From Xanthobacter sp. NM-59 (GTDB lineage Bacteria > Pseudomonadota > Alphaproteobacteria > Rhizobiales > Xanthobacteraceae): 64,000 nt of DNA. The notes under the pieces were generated by a model. It saw only the letters and a list, made by a program, of their open reading frames with translations. It was not told where the DNA came from and ran no database searches. The DNA is taken from NCBI RefSeq assembly GCF_021401125.1, contig NZ_JACBFQ010000008.1, positions 62,001 through 126,000 of the forward strand, read 5' to 3'. Shown piece after piece: positions 8,760 through 16,284 of this stretch; position 1 is the stretch's first letter; every line of letters begins with the position of its first letter. The translations under genes and the position numbers were made by a program.

Positions 8760-10814
8760 TCACAAGCCTCTACCTCGCGCCCTCCCTAACTGCCACGACA
8801 CCGATCCGCCTTGCACAACGCCCATGACCTCGCGGCCGAGCTGACGGTCGATAACCGGCCGCCAAGGGACAAGGGTGAACTCATACGATTTCTCCACCAC
8901 GGCGAACTTGCCGCTCGATAGCTGCACAGTGCCGGTGAACTTGCCGCTGACGTTTTCGCCGTCCGTTGCGGCGCGGAACGGCAGCCCTTTGCTCTCGGCC
9001 ATCTCCGCGCCGACGCGGGCCACCTCGCGCTCGCGCAAGGTGGCGAGAAGGTTGCGCCGGTAAAAGACGCGGCCATTCCGTGCTCGGGTGGCGTCGCCCT
9101 GTTCGATATGATGCTCGCGGCGCTGGTCCATGGCGTCGCGCACCTGCTGGCCGAAACCGGTCGGCGCAAGGTCGGCCGCTTCGTCATGGACCAATCGCCG
9201 ATCCAGCCATGTCGCGCCGTCCGATTCGATCTGCTTTTCCAGACCGACCGGGGACAGGACGCGCACGCTGGCTTGACGGTCGCGGCCGGCGTCATAGGTG
9301 GCGGCGTGGCTGACCAGGTCGTCGGGGATGCGCCATTGGTCTGCGTCGATCCGCTCGACGATCCCGGCGCGGCGCAGCGCCTCCAGTCGGCGGACATGGG
9401 CATCGACATAGCCCTCATAGTCGCCGCCCGGAACGCGGCCCTCGAACTTGGCCTGTTCCAGATGACGGCTCGGCCGATAGATGCCTTCCTCGGCGATGGC
9501 CGTAATGGTCCGGTCGGACGGCCGGGCCGTCGCCTCGGCCGGGCCGATCTGGACGACGCTGCCGATGCGGGCATCCTCCAGCCGCTCGGGCGCGATGCCG
9601 GCGATTTTGTGGGTGCGGCCGTCGATCCCGTCCACCACAACGGTCAGGTTCTCTCCCAGCTCGTCGGACAAGTGCTTGTCCACGACGCGGCCGACGATGG
9701 GCGTCTCGGGCGCTCCGTCATGGATTCGGAAGCTCATGGGATCGCGTTCGCAGCCCTGCGGGCCGAGCGCCTTCTGCATGGTGCGGATAATGTCGCCGCG
9801 CTCACCTAGCTCGCGCAGGGCCGGCTCCATGTCCTTGCTCAATTCCCAAACGCCGGGCGCGTGCTCGGTCGCCAGCCCCATCTTCTCCAGCTTGCCGAGA
9901 CGGCGCAGGCGCAGCGTCCGCTCGAACTGCCGCCTCGGCTCTGCCGGTTCATGGCGAAGGTCGAGGAAACGGGCAGCGGTTTCCTCGACCATGGCGCGGT
10001 CGATCCGGGTGAAACGGTCTTGGTCGATCTCGGCCGACAGCTTGCGCGTCTGCTCGATCTCGGTGACGGGGCCGAGTTCCAGACTGGCAAGCTCGCTGGC
10101 GCGCTCGCGCAGGCCGGCGGAAAGATAATCGCCGTTGATAACTAGATCCCGGCCGGTATCGTCGCGGCCGTTGACGACGATATGCACATGGGGATGGCCG
10201 GTATTGTAGTGATTGACGGCAACCCAATCGAGTTTCGTGCCGAGGTCGGCTTCCACCTGTTTCATAAAATCGCGAGTGTAGGCCGTGAGGTCCGATAGCT
10301 CCGCGCCGTCCTCGGGCGAGACGATGAGCCTGAATTGGTGGCGGTCGTCCTTGCCGCGATCAAGGAAGGCGTCGCCATCGGCGCGGTCGTCGGTCGCCGA
10401 ATAGAGCCGGCCCCGCTCGCCATCGCGTGACGTGCCGTCGCGCTGAACATAGCGCAGGTGCGCGCGGGCGCGGCCACCCTTCCACGCAGCCCGGACGCTG
10501 CGCTGCTTGACGATCACGCGGCGGCTGCCGGGCTGGCGGTGATGCCATTGGCCGGAGATGTTCCGGGCGCGCACGAAGCTCGCGCCCCGGCCGCGCTTCA
10601 CGCCCTTGCCACTGGCGACCACGGCACGGGACCGCCCCGGCGATGACGGGCGGGCAGATGACGGCATGGAAGGATCGCGGGAGGCTGCCGCCTGATGCTG
10701 GCGGGTGATCTTCCTGACCTGCGTGAAAAAGCTCTTGGTCTTGCCAGCCTTCGGCGTGTCGGATCGGATGCGGCCGGGCTTCGTACGGAAGCGGTTTTCG
10801 TCGTCGGCGCTCAA
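8760..10814 (-). CDS. Relaxase/mobilisation nuclease, VirD2-like with DUF3363 domain
   Basis: The DNA-nicking protein of the relaxosome. The 684-residue protein has a basic N-terminus, a conserved RAHLRYVQRDG region (about 117-127), HQFRLIVSPED (about 159-169) and the HUH metal-binding motif NHYNTGHPHVHIVV (His207, His209, His211). The C-terminal half from about residue 300 is the DUF3363 region usual in this family. It starts at a TTG (10814) with AGGAG 8-10 nt upstream. The catalytic Tyr is probably in the N-terminal third (YVQRD or nearby) but is not assigned with certainty. The adjacent 10815-11127 gap is the natural place to look for oriT. Confidence 0.92.
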   Translation of the reverse strand: MSADDENRFRTKPGRIRSDTPKAGKTKSFFTQVRKITRQHQAAASRDPSMPSSARPSSPGRSRAVVASGKGVKRGRGASFVRARNISGQWHHRQPGSRRVIVKQRSVRAAWKGGRARAHLRYVQRDGTSRDGERGRLYSATDDRADGDAFLDRGKDDRHQFRLIVSPEDGAELSDLTAYTRDFMKQVEADLGTKLDWVAVNHYNTGHPHVHIVVNGRDDTGRDLVINGDYLSAGLRERASELASLELGPVTEIEQTRKLSAEIDQDRFTRIDRAMVEETAARFLDLRHEPAEPRRQFERTLRLRRLGKLEKMGLATEHAPGVWELSKDMEPALRELGERGDIIRTMQKALGPQGCERDPMSFRIHDGAPETPIVGRVVDKHLSDELGENLTVVVDGIDGRTHKIAGIAPERLEDARIGSVVQIGPAEATARPSDRTITAIAEEGIYRPSRHLEQAKFEGRVPGGDYEGYVDAHVRRLEALRRAGIVERIDADQWRIPDDLVSHAATYDAGRDRQASVRVLSPVGLEKQIESDGATWLDRRLVHDEAADLAPTGFGQQVRDAMDQRREHHIEQGDATRARNGRVFYRRNLLATLREREVARVGAEMAESKGLPFRAATDGENVSGKFTGTVQLSSGKFAVVEKSYEFTLVPWRPVIDRQLGREVMGVVQGGSVSWQLGRARGRGL

Positions 10815-11127
10815 GGGCGCGACTCCTGACGAAACCGCCGAAAACAGGCCGATATGGGCCTATGGTGCCGCTCGAAACCCTGCAAAGCCAAGGCTTTGCA
10901 CGAAATCGCGGCACGCGGTCCCTCAAAACCATGGTGCCGGAACCGGGCACCTAACCAGTGTGCAGACAACAATAATTTCCAGAAGCGGCCCGACATGGTG
11001 CCGTCTTCTTTAATCTTGCCCTCCGCCCTTTCTGCCTTTTCTGCCCCTCCTGCCGGGATTCCAGCCGGGCACAAACCTGCCCAACCGGATGCCGAAGCCA
11101 GCGCCGCCGAGCGCGGGAACGCCGCCC
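10815..11127. other. Non-coding region with repeats; oriT candidate
   Basis: The 313 bp between the relaxase and transglycosylase genes hold no convincing gene. They contain ATGGTGCCG three times in direct orientation (10862-10870, 10931-10939, 10995-11003), a perfect 9-bp hairpin TGCAAAGCC/GGCTTTGCA with a 2-nt loop (10881-10900), and a second hairpin GGTGCC/GGCACC (about 10933-10951). Repeats plus hairpins next to a relaxase gene are what an origin of transfer looks like. No classical IncP nick sequence was recognised, so the call is tentative. Confidence 0.4.
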
Positions 11128-11901
11128 TCATGGCGTTCCCCCTTCGCTGGCGCTCGCTACGAAAATGCTGCCGTCCTGCGGCTCCGCACGGGCGGGATCG
11201 CGCGCCGGAACGGCAGCGCGGGCGTCACCTGATTGCGCCTTGGACGGCGGCGCGGCGGCAACCCGCGTGTCGGCCGGGCGCATGACGAATAACGGTGCCT
11301 CGCGCCAATCGGGCGGCGGTGCCGGTGGTTGCAACGGCGCATCCGATGGAGCCGCGCCGCCAAGGATCGGGGCGAGCGCGGCGACATAGGCGCGTGTCTC
11401 GGCGGGAAGCGGGCGGCCCGTCGCGCGGTGCTCGTCATAGCGGCCGGGGCCGGCGTTATAGGCCGCCAGCATCGCCGCGACATTGCCGTAGCGGTCGAAC
11501 ATCTCGCGCAGATAGGCCGTGCCTGCGAGGATGTTGTCGCGCGGGTCGTAGGGATCGCGGCCAAGGCCATGGCGGACGCGCAGGCCCGCCCATGTGTCGG
11601 GCATCACCTGCATCAATCCCATCGCCCCGGCCGACGAAACCGCGCGCACGTCGCCCGCGCTCTCGGCACGCAGCACGGCGCGAATCCAGTGCTCGGGGAT
11701 GCCGAAACGCTGCGATGCATCGGCGATGTGGGCCGCATAAGGATGGGCGGCGGCCGGGCGCTCGACCGACGCGGATTGCGCGACAGCGACGCCCGATCCG
11801 ATGCAGACGGAAAGCGCCCCCGCCAGCAGCAGGACGGCATAATGCCATGCAGTCCTGTCTCCGCTTCGCCGCCAGCCTGCCAGCGTGCTCGCTGCGGTCA
11901 A
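11128..11901 (-). CDS. Lytic transglycosylase (VirB1/TrbN-like)
   Basis: Opens peptidoglycan for the mating channel. An N-terminal hydrophobic segment (HYAVLLLAGALSVCIGSG) acts as signal or anchor, followed by the SLT domain: FGIPEHWIRAVLRAESAGD (catalytic Glu in AESAG), GAMGLMQVMPDTW and MLAAYNAGPGRYDEH. A proline/alanine-rich tail follows. The open frame reaches 12060, overlapping DUF736 by 160 bp, but a TTG at 11901 overlaps the DUF736 stop as TTGA and gives a normal-sized protein of about 257 residues, so that start is preferred. It sits in the DUF736-relaxase gene run typical of this element family. Confidence 0.88.
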   Translation of the reverse strand: MTAASTLAGWRRSGDRTAWHYAVLLLAGALSVCIGSGVAVAQSASVERPAAAHPYAAHIADASQRFGIPEHWIRAVLRAESAGDVRAVSSAGAMGLMQVMPDTWAGLRVRHGLGRDPYDPRDNILAGTAYLREMFDRYGNVAAMLAAYNAGPGRYDEHRATGRPLPAETRAYVAALAPILGGAAPSDAPLQPPAPPPDWREAPLFVMRPADTRVAAAPPSKAQSGDARAAVPARDPARAEPQDGSIFVASASEGGTP

Positions 11902-12392
11902 GGGCAAGGCGCAAGCGCCGGCCGATGGCCGCCCCTGACCTTCGCTGCGCGCGCCGGCCGTCTGGTCGCCGAGCGGGACGAAGGGATGAGACGGCTTTCC
12001 CGCGAACAAAGGGATGCCGATCTTTGACCGGATAGCGGGCCGGACGCGCGCGGCCGCCATTCCTCATCCTCGATCTTCCGGGCGTGCTTCCAACGCAGGG
12101 TCCAGACCGAAGGGGCGTCATTGGACTGGAACAGTTTGGCGCGGACCGGAGACGGGAAGATCGGCCCCTCCAGTCTCATAGAGACAAACGCGCCAGCGTT
12201 TTCGCTGGAGTCTTTCCATGCGGGGCCGGCGTCCGGGCCGTCCTCGCTATCGAGGCGCACGCGATAGTCGGGCGCGTTCTTCACGTCGCTCGGCTTGGCC
12301 GGGACGATGAACAGCTTTTCGCGGAGGCCGAACGAATGAAGCTCCCCGGCATAGCCGGTTTCGGTGCGGGTGAAGGTGCCTATTTCTGCCAT
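11898..12392 (-). CDS. DUF736 family protein
   Basis: A 164-residue protein of unknown function found almost only in conjugative elements and rhizobial plasmids. The N-terminal 105 residues match the family: MAEIGTFTRTETGYAGELHS, a PDYRVRL strand, GPAWKDSSENAGAFVSMRLE, and a closing SVWTLRWKHARK. The C-terminal 50 residues are basic, low in complexity and unlike the domain; this part runs up to the transglycosylase TTG start, so the tail may simply be what is translated before coupling. ATG at 12392. Cotranscribed between traF and the transglycosylase. Confidence 0.87.
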   Translation of the reverse strand: MAEIGTFTRTETGYAGELHSFGLREKLFIVPAKPSDVKNAPDYRVRLDSEDGPDAGPAWKDSSENAGAFVSMRLEGPIFPSPVRAKLFQSNDAPSVWTLRWKHARKIEDEEWRPRASGPLSGQRSASLCSRESRLIPSSRSATRRPARAAKVRGGHRPALAPCP

Positions 12393-12426
12393 GGAAAACT
12401 CCTGTGCTTGGTTCGCGGGGGTGGTT

Positions 12427-12972
12427 TCAGTGCGTCGGCGCGCGCCACTCGTAGCGGCCGACGCCTTCCTCGTCGGTCCAGAGCGGGACAGCTCGGCCGA
12501 TGACGGAAGCTGCGGGGATGGGTCCGAAATTGCGGCCGTCGAGGCTGTCGCGGACTTCCCAATTCATGAGGAAAAGCTGGTCGTGTCCGATGACGCGGCA
12601 GCCCTGCCAGACGGGCAGATCGCGGCCGAGGCTGTCGCGCTCCAGCGCCTCGCCTATCTCGGTTCCGTTCACCGTGATCGTGCGGCCGGTGCGGCAAACC
12701 TGCTGTCCCGGCAGGCCGACGACGCGCTTCAACAGCGGGACGTCGCGCGCGATATAGCCGCGCTCGATCATGAAGGTGGCGAGCGGTTCTGGCGGCATTA
12801 CGGCGACCAGCTCGGGCACCTCGATCCGGTCGGCCGGCTCGACGGTGTAGAAGCCGATGGGTGCGCTGGCGGTGGCGTTCCAGATGAGTTTCGTCGGCGT
12901 TTCGACCGCGCTGGCGGCGGCGATGCCGATGACGGCGAGCACCGTCATCGTGAGGATGCGGCGGCGCGTCAT
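12427..12972 (-). CDS. traF: TraF, S26 family conjugative signal peptidase
   Basis: Membrane-anchored serine peptidase that processes and cyclises the TrbC pilin in IncP-like systems. The 181-residue protein has an N-terminal anchor (ILTMTVLAVIGIAAASAVE), the Ser motif NATASAPIGFYTV, the Lys motif VPLLKRVVGLPGQ and a late conserved block DSLDGRNFGPIP. The start is the ATG at 12972, which overlaps the DUF2840 stop as ATGA. Its presence alongside trbC (1545-1877) supports a complete pilus maturation route. Confidence 0.92.
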   Translation of the reverse strand: MTRRRILTMTVLAVIGIAAASAVETPTKLIWNATASAPIGFYTVEPADRIEVPELVAVMPPEPLATFMIERGYIARDVPLLKRVVGLPGQQVCRTGRTITVNGTEIGEALERDSLGRDLPVWQGCRVIGHDQLFLMNWEVRDSLDGRNFGPIPAASVIGRAVPLWTDEEGVGRYEWRAPTH

Positions 12973-13487
12973 GGGGCGATCCTTTGGCGATGAAGCCACG
13001 CGGCATGCCGCTCGGGCGTGTAGGGGTGCGGCTCCATATTGGCGGTCAAACGGTTGTGGACGTGCCGCCAGTGATCCGGCGAGGCATCGGCCGGATCGAG
13101 GCCGAGCGATTCCACGGCGTCGATGGCGGCAAGCGCTCGCTGCACCTTCGTCCAGCTATCGAGGCGCAACAGGATTTCGCCGCCGGGGCGGACGAAGGGC
13201 AATGTCTGGAACGGCTCGCCCCTGCCGATGGCCCGCACAATGTCGATGCGGGAAACAACTGTGCCATGGTCGCCGCTCGCCCATCGCACGAAGGCAAAGA
13301 CGCTGCCCGACGCGAAACCGACAACGCTGCGGCGACGGTCGATGATCTGCTCGTAGCTCTTGCGGCCGAAGCGTATCCAGTGCTCGACCTTGCGTTTCTC
13401 GAAGGTCAGCTCGACCAATGTGGTGAAGGGCGCAGGCCCGTCCGGCAGCGGACGGCCGTGCGCGCTGCGGTAGGCGCGACGGGTCAT
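12969..13487 (-). CDS. DUF2840 domain protein
   Basis: A 172-residue conserved protein of conjugative elements with unknown role. Family signature segments are VELTFEKRKVEHWIRFGR, GSVFAFVRWASGDHGT, SRIDIVRAIGRGEP, LPFVRPGGEILLRLDSW and the C-terminal DHWRHVHNRL. The start is ATG 13487 (MTRRAYRSAHGR); it overlaps the stop of a 21-codon ORF as ATGA, and its own stop overlaps the traF start the same way, so the run is tightly coupled. In related elements a parA gene usually lies directly upstream; here it does not. Confidence 0.88.
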   Translation of the reverse strand: MTRRAYRSAHGRPLPDGPAPFTTLVELTFEKRKVEHWIRFGRKSYEQIIDRRRSVVGFASGSVFAFVRWASGDHGTVVSRIDIVRAIGRGEPFQTLPFVRPGGEILLRLDSWTKVQRALAAIDAVESLGLDPADASPDHWRHVHNRLTANMEPHPYTPERHAAWLHRQRIAP

Positions 13488-13549
13488 TGCTCGTCTCCGG
13501 TGATGTGCTGGGGGCTGCGCGGGCGCAGCGCGTCGAGCGCGGCGGTCAT
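13484..13549 (-). CDS. 21-codon linker ORF in the usual parA position
   Basis: A tiny ORF (starts MTAALDALRPRSPQH) whose ATG overlaps the repA stop as ATGA and whose TGA overlaps the DUF2840 ATG as ATGA. It thus keeps translational coupling across the gap. No nucleotide-binding KGGVGKTT-type ParA sequence exists anywhere between repA and DUF2840. It may be the remnant of an in-frame deleted parA, or a small coupling peptide; sequence alone cannot tell. Confidence 0.4.
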   Translation of the reverse strand: MTAALDALRPRSPQHITGDEQ

Positions 13550-14622
13550 GGCTCGCCCCTTCGGGCAGAACCGGCACCCCGCTTCGCGTGCGCGCGCGTC
13601 AAAGAAAAAGAGTTAGATTCTCTGTTAGATAAGTTAGTGGCCGGATTCTGCGTTTCAGGCCAAAGCGTTAGCTGCGGTTCGTGCGCCTGATGTGCCGATA
13701 GTGCTGCGCCTGATGTGCCGATACCCCGTGCGCCTGATGTGCCGATGGCTTTAACAGGGTTATCAACAGTGCCTGTTGATGAGTTTCCAGGGCGGATGCG
13801 CAGCAGTTCGTGGCCGTCTTCCCGCTCGATCTGGAGTAGGTAGCCGGGGAGAGGTTGGCGGATCGCAATCCGGCGCAGATCAAGCGCGAAGTCGGACGGC
13901 CGCGCGAGGCTGCCGGATTTCTGATGAAGGTGCGCGACCTCGAAAATCCAGCCGTGGCGCTGGTGCCCGGCGTGCTTTCGGGCGACGCGGTAAAGCCACC
14001 GCTCGATGCCGCCAGTCAGCCGGAAATAGGCCGGGTCGATGGTCAGGACCAGCGAACGGTCGATGACGCTGTTGTAGAACCATTCGGGCAGGACGAACTC
14101 CATGCCCTCGACGCGGCCGGCGCGCGTCGTCATTTCCTCCCACTCGTTGATCCATGAGAATTGCCGGCGACGCCAATGCGGGCCGTTGCGGATGGTGGTG
14201 GCGATGACGGTCGATTGCAGCCGCGCCAGCGCGGCCTTGAGCAAAAGATATTGCCGGTTGCCGGTCGGTCGCCCGATGGCCCGCAACAGATGGTAGGGCG
14301 TGAAGCGGACAAAGCGCGAAGTGGCGAGGCCGTCATTCTCGGCCGCGACGATCTGCGAAGCCGCCCATATGAGCACATCGGCGTCCCATATGGTCGCCAT
14401 GCCGTGTTCGGGCATCCCGAACACCTGCACCTCTATGTCGGCGGCCTTGTAAAGAATCGGCTTGGTGCGCGGGGTCTTCGCCAGCGAGAAGAACGGCCGT
14501 TCCATCAAGTCGCGCTGGTCGCGCGGCGGTGCGTCGCCGGTTGCGACCACGAAGGGGTCTAGGCGGCTGCGCTCGCTGTCCTCGGCTGGCTGCGCGGGGT
14601 CGTAATCGTCCTCGCGCAGCAT
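13546..14622 (-). CDS. Replication initiator protein A-like (RepA)
   Basis: A 358-residue protein of the plasmid/ICE replication initiator A family. Recognisable blocks are MERPFFSLAKTPRTKPILY, VQVFGMPEHGMATIWDADVL, RFTPYHLLRAIGR, SWINEWEEM and LPEWFYNSVIDRSLVLTID. The last 80 residues are low complexity, with short repeats of the type IGTSGA/LSAHQAH. ATG at 14622 directly follows the TAG of the HTH gene. In conjugative elements this protein may give transient autonomous replication after transfer. The C-terminal repeats correspond to repeated TGCGCCTGATGTGCCGAT DNA around 13680-13750. Confidence 0.9.
   Translation of the reverse strand: MLREDDYDPAQPAEDSERSRLDPFVVATGDAPPRDQRDLMERPFFSLAKTPRTKPILYKAADIEVQVFGMPEHGMATIWDADVLIWAASQIVAAENDGLATSRFVRFTPYHLLRAIGRPTGNRQYLLLKAALARLQSTVIATTIRNGPHWRRRQFSWINEWEEMTTRAGRVEGMEFVLPEWFYNSVIDRSLVLTIDPAYFRLTGGIERWLYRVARKHAGHQRHGWIFEVAHLHQKSGSLARPSDFALDLRRIAIRQPLPGYLLQIEREDGHELLRIRPGNSSTGTVDNPVKAIGTSGARGIGTSGAALSAHQAHEPQLTLWPETQNPATNLSNRESNSFSLTRAHAKRGAGSARRGEP
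13675..13752. repeat. Short direct repeats in the 3' part of repA
   Basis: The motif TGCGCCTGATGTGCCGAT occurs at about 13681-13698, 13703-13721 (with one near-match) and 13729-13746, giving repeats spaced about 24 bp. They encode the SAHQAH/GTSGA-type repeats at the RepA C-terminus. Repeats of about 18-24 bp inside or beside an initiator gene can serve as iterons; this is an inference only. Confidence 0.45.
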
Positions 14623-14892
14623 CTAGCAGTCGCCCCGTTCTTCGGGCGTGAGCGGCCGCGCGGGAAAGACGGTGCCAGCGGTTTTGTCGCGGGTGGATTT
14701 GCGTTCGCCGACCGCGCTCCAGTCTTCCAGATCGCGGACGGTGTAGAGGACACGGCCACCGACCTTGCGATAGGTCGGTCCGGTGCCATAGGTGCGATGC
14801 TTCTCAAGGGTTCGGATGGATATGCCGAGGAAACGCGCGGCTTCCTTGGTGCGCAACAGGCGCGGCGGCAGGCCCGCAAGCGGGTTGGCCAT
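14623..14892 (-). CDS. Helix-turn-helix (excisionase/AlpA-like) protein
   Basis: An 89-residue MerR/AlpA-type small DNA-binding protein. The HTH reads LLRTKEAARFLGISIRTLEK followed by the YRKVGGRVLYTVRDLEDW wing, the HTH_17 pattern found in excisionases and element regulators. Its ATG at 14892 is preceded by GGAGGTGATCC, an unusually complete match to the 16S rRNA 3' end, so translation should be strong. It is first in the leftward transfer/replication operon and directly precedes repA (TAG-ATG adjacency). It may be both recombination directionality factor and operon regulator. Confidence 0.85.
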   Translation of the reverse strand: MANPLAGLPPRLLRTKEAARFLGISIRTLEKHRTYGTGPTYRKVGGRVLYTVRDLEDWSAVGERKSTRDKTAGTVFPARPLTPEERGDC

Positions 14893-15128
14893 GGATCACC
14901 TCCAGTCGGGATTGGGCTGCCGGGACGACAGCGGACTGTGGCGAACCATGGCGATGGATCGGCGGCGCGTAGCGTGCCGCATTTGCGCCTATGCGCAGGC
15001 GGCACCCCCTATGGGCGGCTCGGCTAATAGTTGAGGGATTTCAGCGACTCACCGCCTGCCTCACCGATAGGCAAAGACAATCGCGAGCGGTTCGGCTAAG
15101 AATGAAAGCGGAGCAGACGCGCTGCTCT
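14893..15128. other. Intergenic region left of the structured element
   Basis: No gene is supported here. It must hold the promoter for the leftward HTH-repA operon. A small hairpin GAGCAG/CTGCTC with a 5-nt loop lies at 15111-15127, immediately before the large structured element. No other clear motif was seen. Confidence 0.4.
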
Positions 15129-15275
15129 GGGGCTTAGTAACCCCTGACTAGCGGTTGGTGCCGGCCGTGACGGAACCACCATCCTCGAACCTTATGGTCG
15201 GGGAGCCCATGGCGTATGTCCAGGGCTTCTCGCCTAAAGGTCATGGGGCCGTCTAGTCACGGTTACTAACTCCCC
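15129..15275 (+). ncRNA. Candidate structured RNA (closing stem plus two arms)
   Basis: A 147-nt stretch with a long closing stem: GGGG (15129-15132) with CCCC (15272-15275), TTAGTAACC (15134-15142) with GGTTACTAA (15261-15269), TGACTAG (15145-15151) with CTAGTCA (15253-15259), together 20 bp with small internal loops. Inside are two arms: 15153-15180 (GGT-GGT-CCG against CGG-ACC-ACC, 7-nt loop) and 15190-15240 (about 17 pairs ending GAGCCC/GGGCTT, loop 15209-15222). Two pairs in the second arm are G-U on the plus strand and would be C-A on the minus, favouring a plus-strand RNA. It lies 70-75 nt before the 15350 gene. It could be a leader, an sRNA, or a DNA cruciform. Confidence 0.45.
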
Positions 15276-15297
15276 GATCACCAGGTAGAGGGGCCAA

Positions 15298-15316
15298 TTG
15301 CGGGGGCGCACCGCAA
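15298..15316. promoter_or_regulatory. Small hairpin with GGGCGCA loop; alternative oriT nick-region candidate
   Basis: Inverted repeat TTGCGG (15298-15303) and CCGCAA (15311-15316) around loop GGGCGCA. The GGGCGCAC core resembles nick-region text of some Ti/RSF1010-type origins. It lies between the structured element and the 15350 gene, so it may instead be part of that gene's leader. Tentative. Confidence 0.3.
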
Positions 15317-15349
15317 GCTAGGCTCTCTGGAACTTTAGGGGGAATGGCT

Positions 15350-15637
15350 ATGCGGGTTCCCGTCGAACTCGATCCCGATGTGGATGACGAAGCGCCGACC
15401 GGCGACACCATAACTGCCTATGACGAACAGCATTTCGTGAGCTATCTGCGCCTTCTTGATGCCAAGGCCGAGGGCGCGGACTGGAAGGAAGTCGCGCGGA
15501 TCGTGCTGCACCGTGATCCGGTCGCCGACGAACTTCGCACCCGCCGTTGCTGGCAAAGCCATCTCGAACGCGCGCAATGGCTATCGCGTGAAGGCTATCG
15601 GAAAATTCTGGAGCAGGCGGCAGCCAACAAGGCGTAA
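15350..15637 (+). CDS. Small DUF2285-like conserved ICE protein
   Basis: About 95 residues. The segment DEQHFVSYLRLLDAKAEGAD followed by WKEVARIVLHRDP aligns by eye with HILSLRALDARLHGESYRTI of the DUF2285 protein at 15655-16284, so both carry the same domain; the rest (RRCWQSHLERAQWLSREGYR) also matches the end of that domain. Its role is unknown, probably DNA-binding regulation of the element. Start is ATG 15350, 7 nt after AGGGGGA; ATG 15344 is too close to the SD. It is transcribed to the right, divergent from the transfer operon and convergent with the DUF2285 gene (17-bp gap). Confidence 0.8.
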   Translation: MRVPVELDPDVDDEAPTGDTITAYDEQHFVSYLRLLDAKAEGADWKEVARIVLHRDPVADELRTRRCWQSHLERAQWLSREGYRKILEQAAANKA

Positions 15638-15654
15638 GGGCCACGCCAGCACGA

Positions 15655-16284
15655 TCAACGCTTGGCGGGTTTGATCGGGTAGTGAAGTAGCAGGCGATAG
15701 CCGCCTCGCATCATCCTGATACCATGCGCGACCAGGCGGCGGGCCTTGTTCTTGCGCGGGTCGTTCTCGAAGTCCTCCTTGGTGCCTTCAAAGCCGAGCA
15801 GGATTTCGGCGATGGTGCGATAGCTCTCGCCATGCAGCCGGGCGTCGAGCGCGCGCAGCGACAGGATATGCCATTGCCGAAGTTGGACGGGAACGGCACG
15901 GAAGTCGGGACCGGGCGCGCGGCCATTGAGGGACCGCCAAAGACGGCGGGCCGCGTGGGCGCGCAGTTCCAGAAACGAATCCATCGGCAACGTGACGGCG
16001 TAGAATGCGGCGGCATCGGGCACGGCATCGGGCAGCCAGAATTGATGCGCGACGCCATCCACCTGCCAGATACCGTGCCAGCCATCGGCAGCTGCGCGCA
16101 GGTCGAGGCCGTCGAGATGTGCCAACGTCAATATCGGTTCGGTGTCGTCGTCCTTGTGATCGACGGGCGACAACCTCACGGCTTGCGGTTGAAGGCGCGG
16201 GCTCCAGATCGGCGATTGCCGGTCATGCGGTGCGTCGGGATCGCACGGGAAATCGCAACCCCCAGCGATGCGCGAACGCTTCAA
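15655..16284 (-). CDS. DUF2285 domain protein (C-terminal part of a frameshifted gene)
   Basis: Carries the DUF2285 domain: LTLAHLDGLDLRAAADGWHG, a helix LELRAHAARRLWRSLNG, then LRQWHILSLRALDARLHGES and the closing RLVAHGIRMMRGGYRLLL. Unknown function, common next to element regulatory genes. In related elements a DUF6499 N-terminal module is fused in frame; here that module is in another frame (16223-16438) and the two overlap near 16245, where one extra base after TTTCCC would explain the split. The first 15 codons from 16284 are therefore probably not natural coding sequence. It may be non-functional or depend on frameshifting. Confidence 0.75.
   Translation of the reverse strand: MKRSRIAGGCDFPCDPDAPHDRQSPIWSPRLQPQAVRLSPVDHKDDDTEPILTLAHLDGLDLRAAADGWHGIWQVDGVAHQFWLPDAVPDAAAFYAVTLPMDSFLELRAHAARRLWRSLNGRAPGPDFRAVPVQLRQWHILSLRALDARLHGESYRTIAEILLGFEGTKEDFENDPRKNKARRLVAHGIRMMRGGYRLLLHYPIKPAKR

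Noticed and set aside
10811..11131. 106-residue minus-strand ORF in the relaxase upstream gap
   Set aside because: No ribosome binding site or family; the region is better explained by repeats and hairpins.
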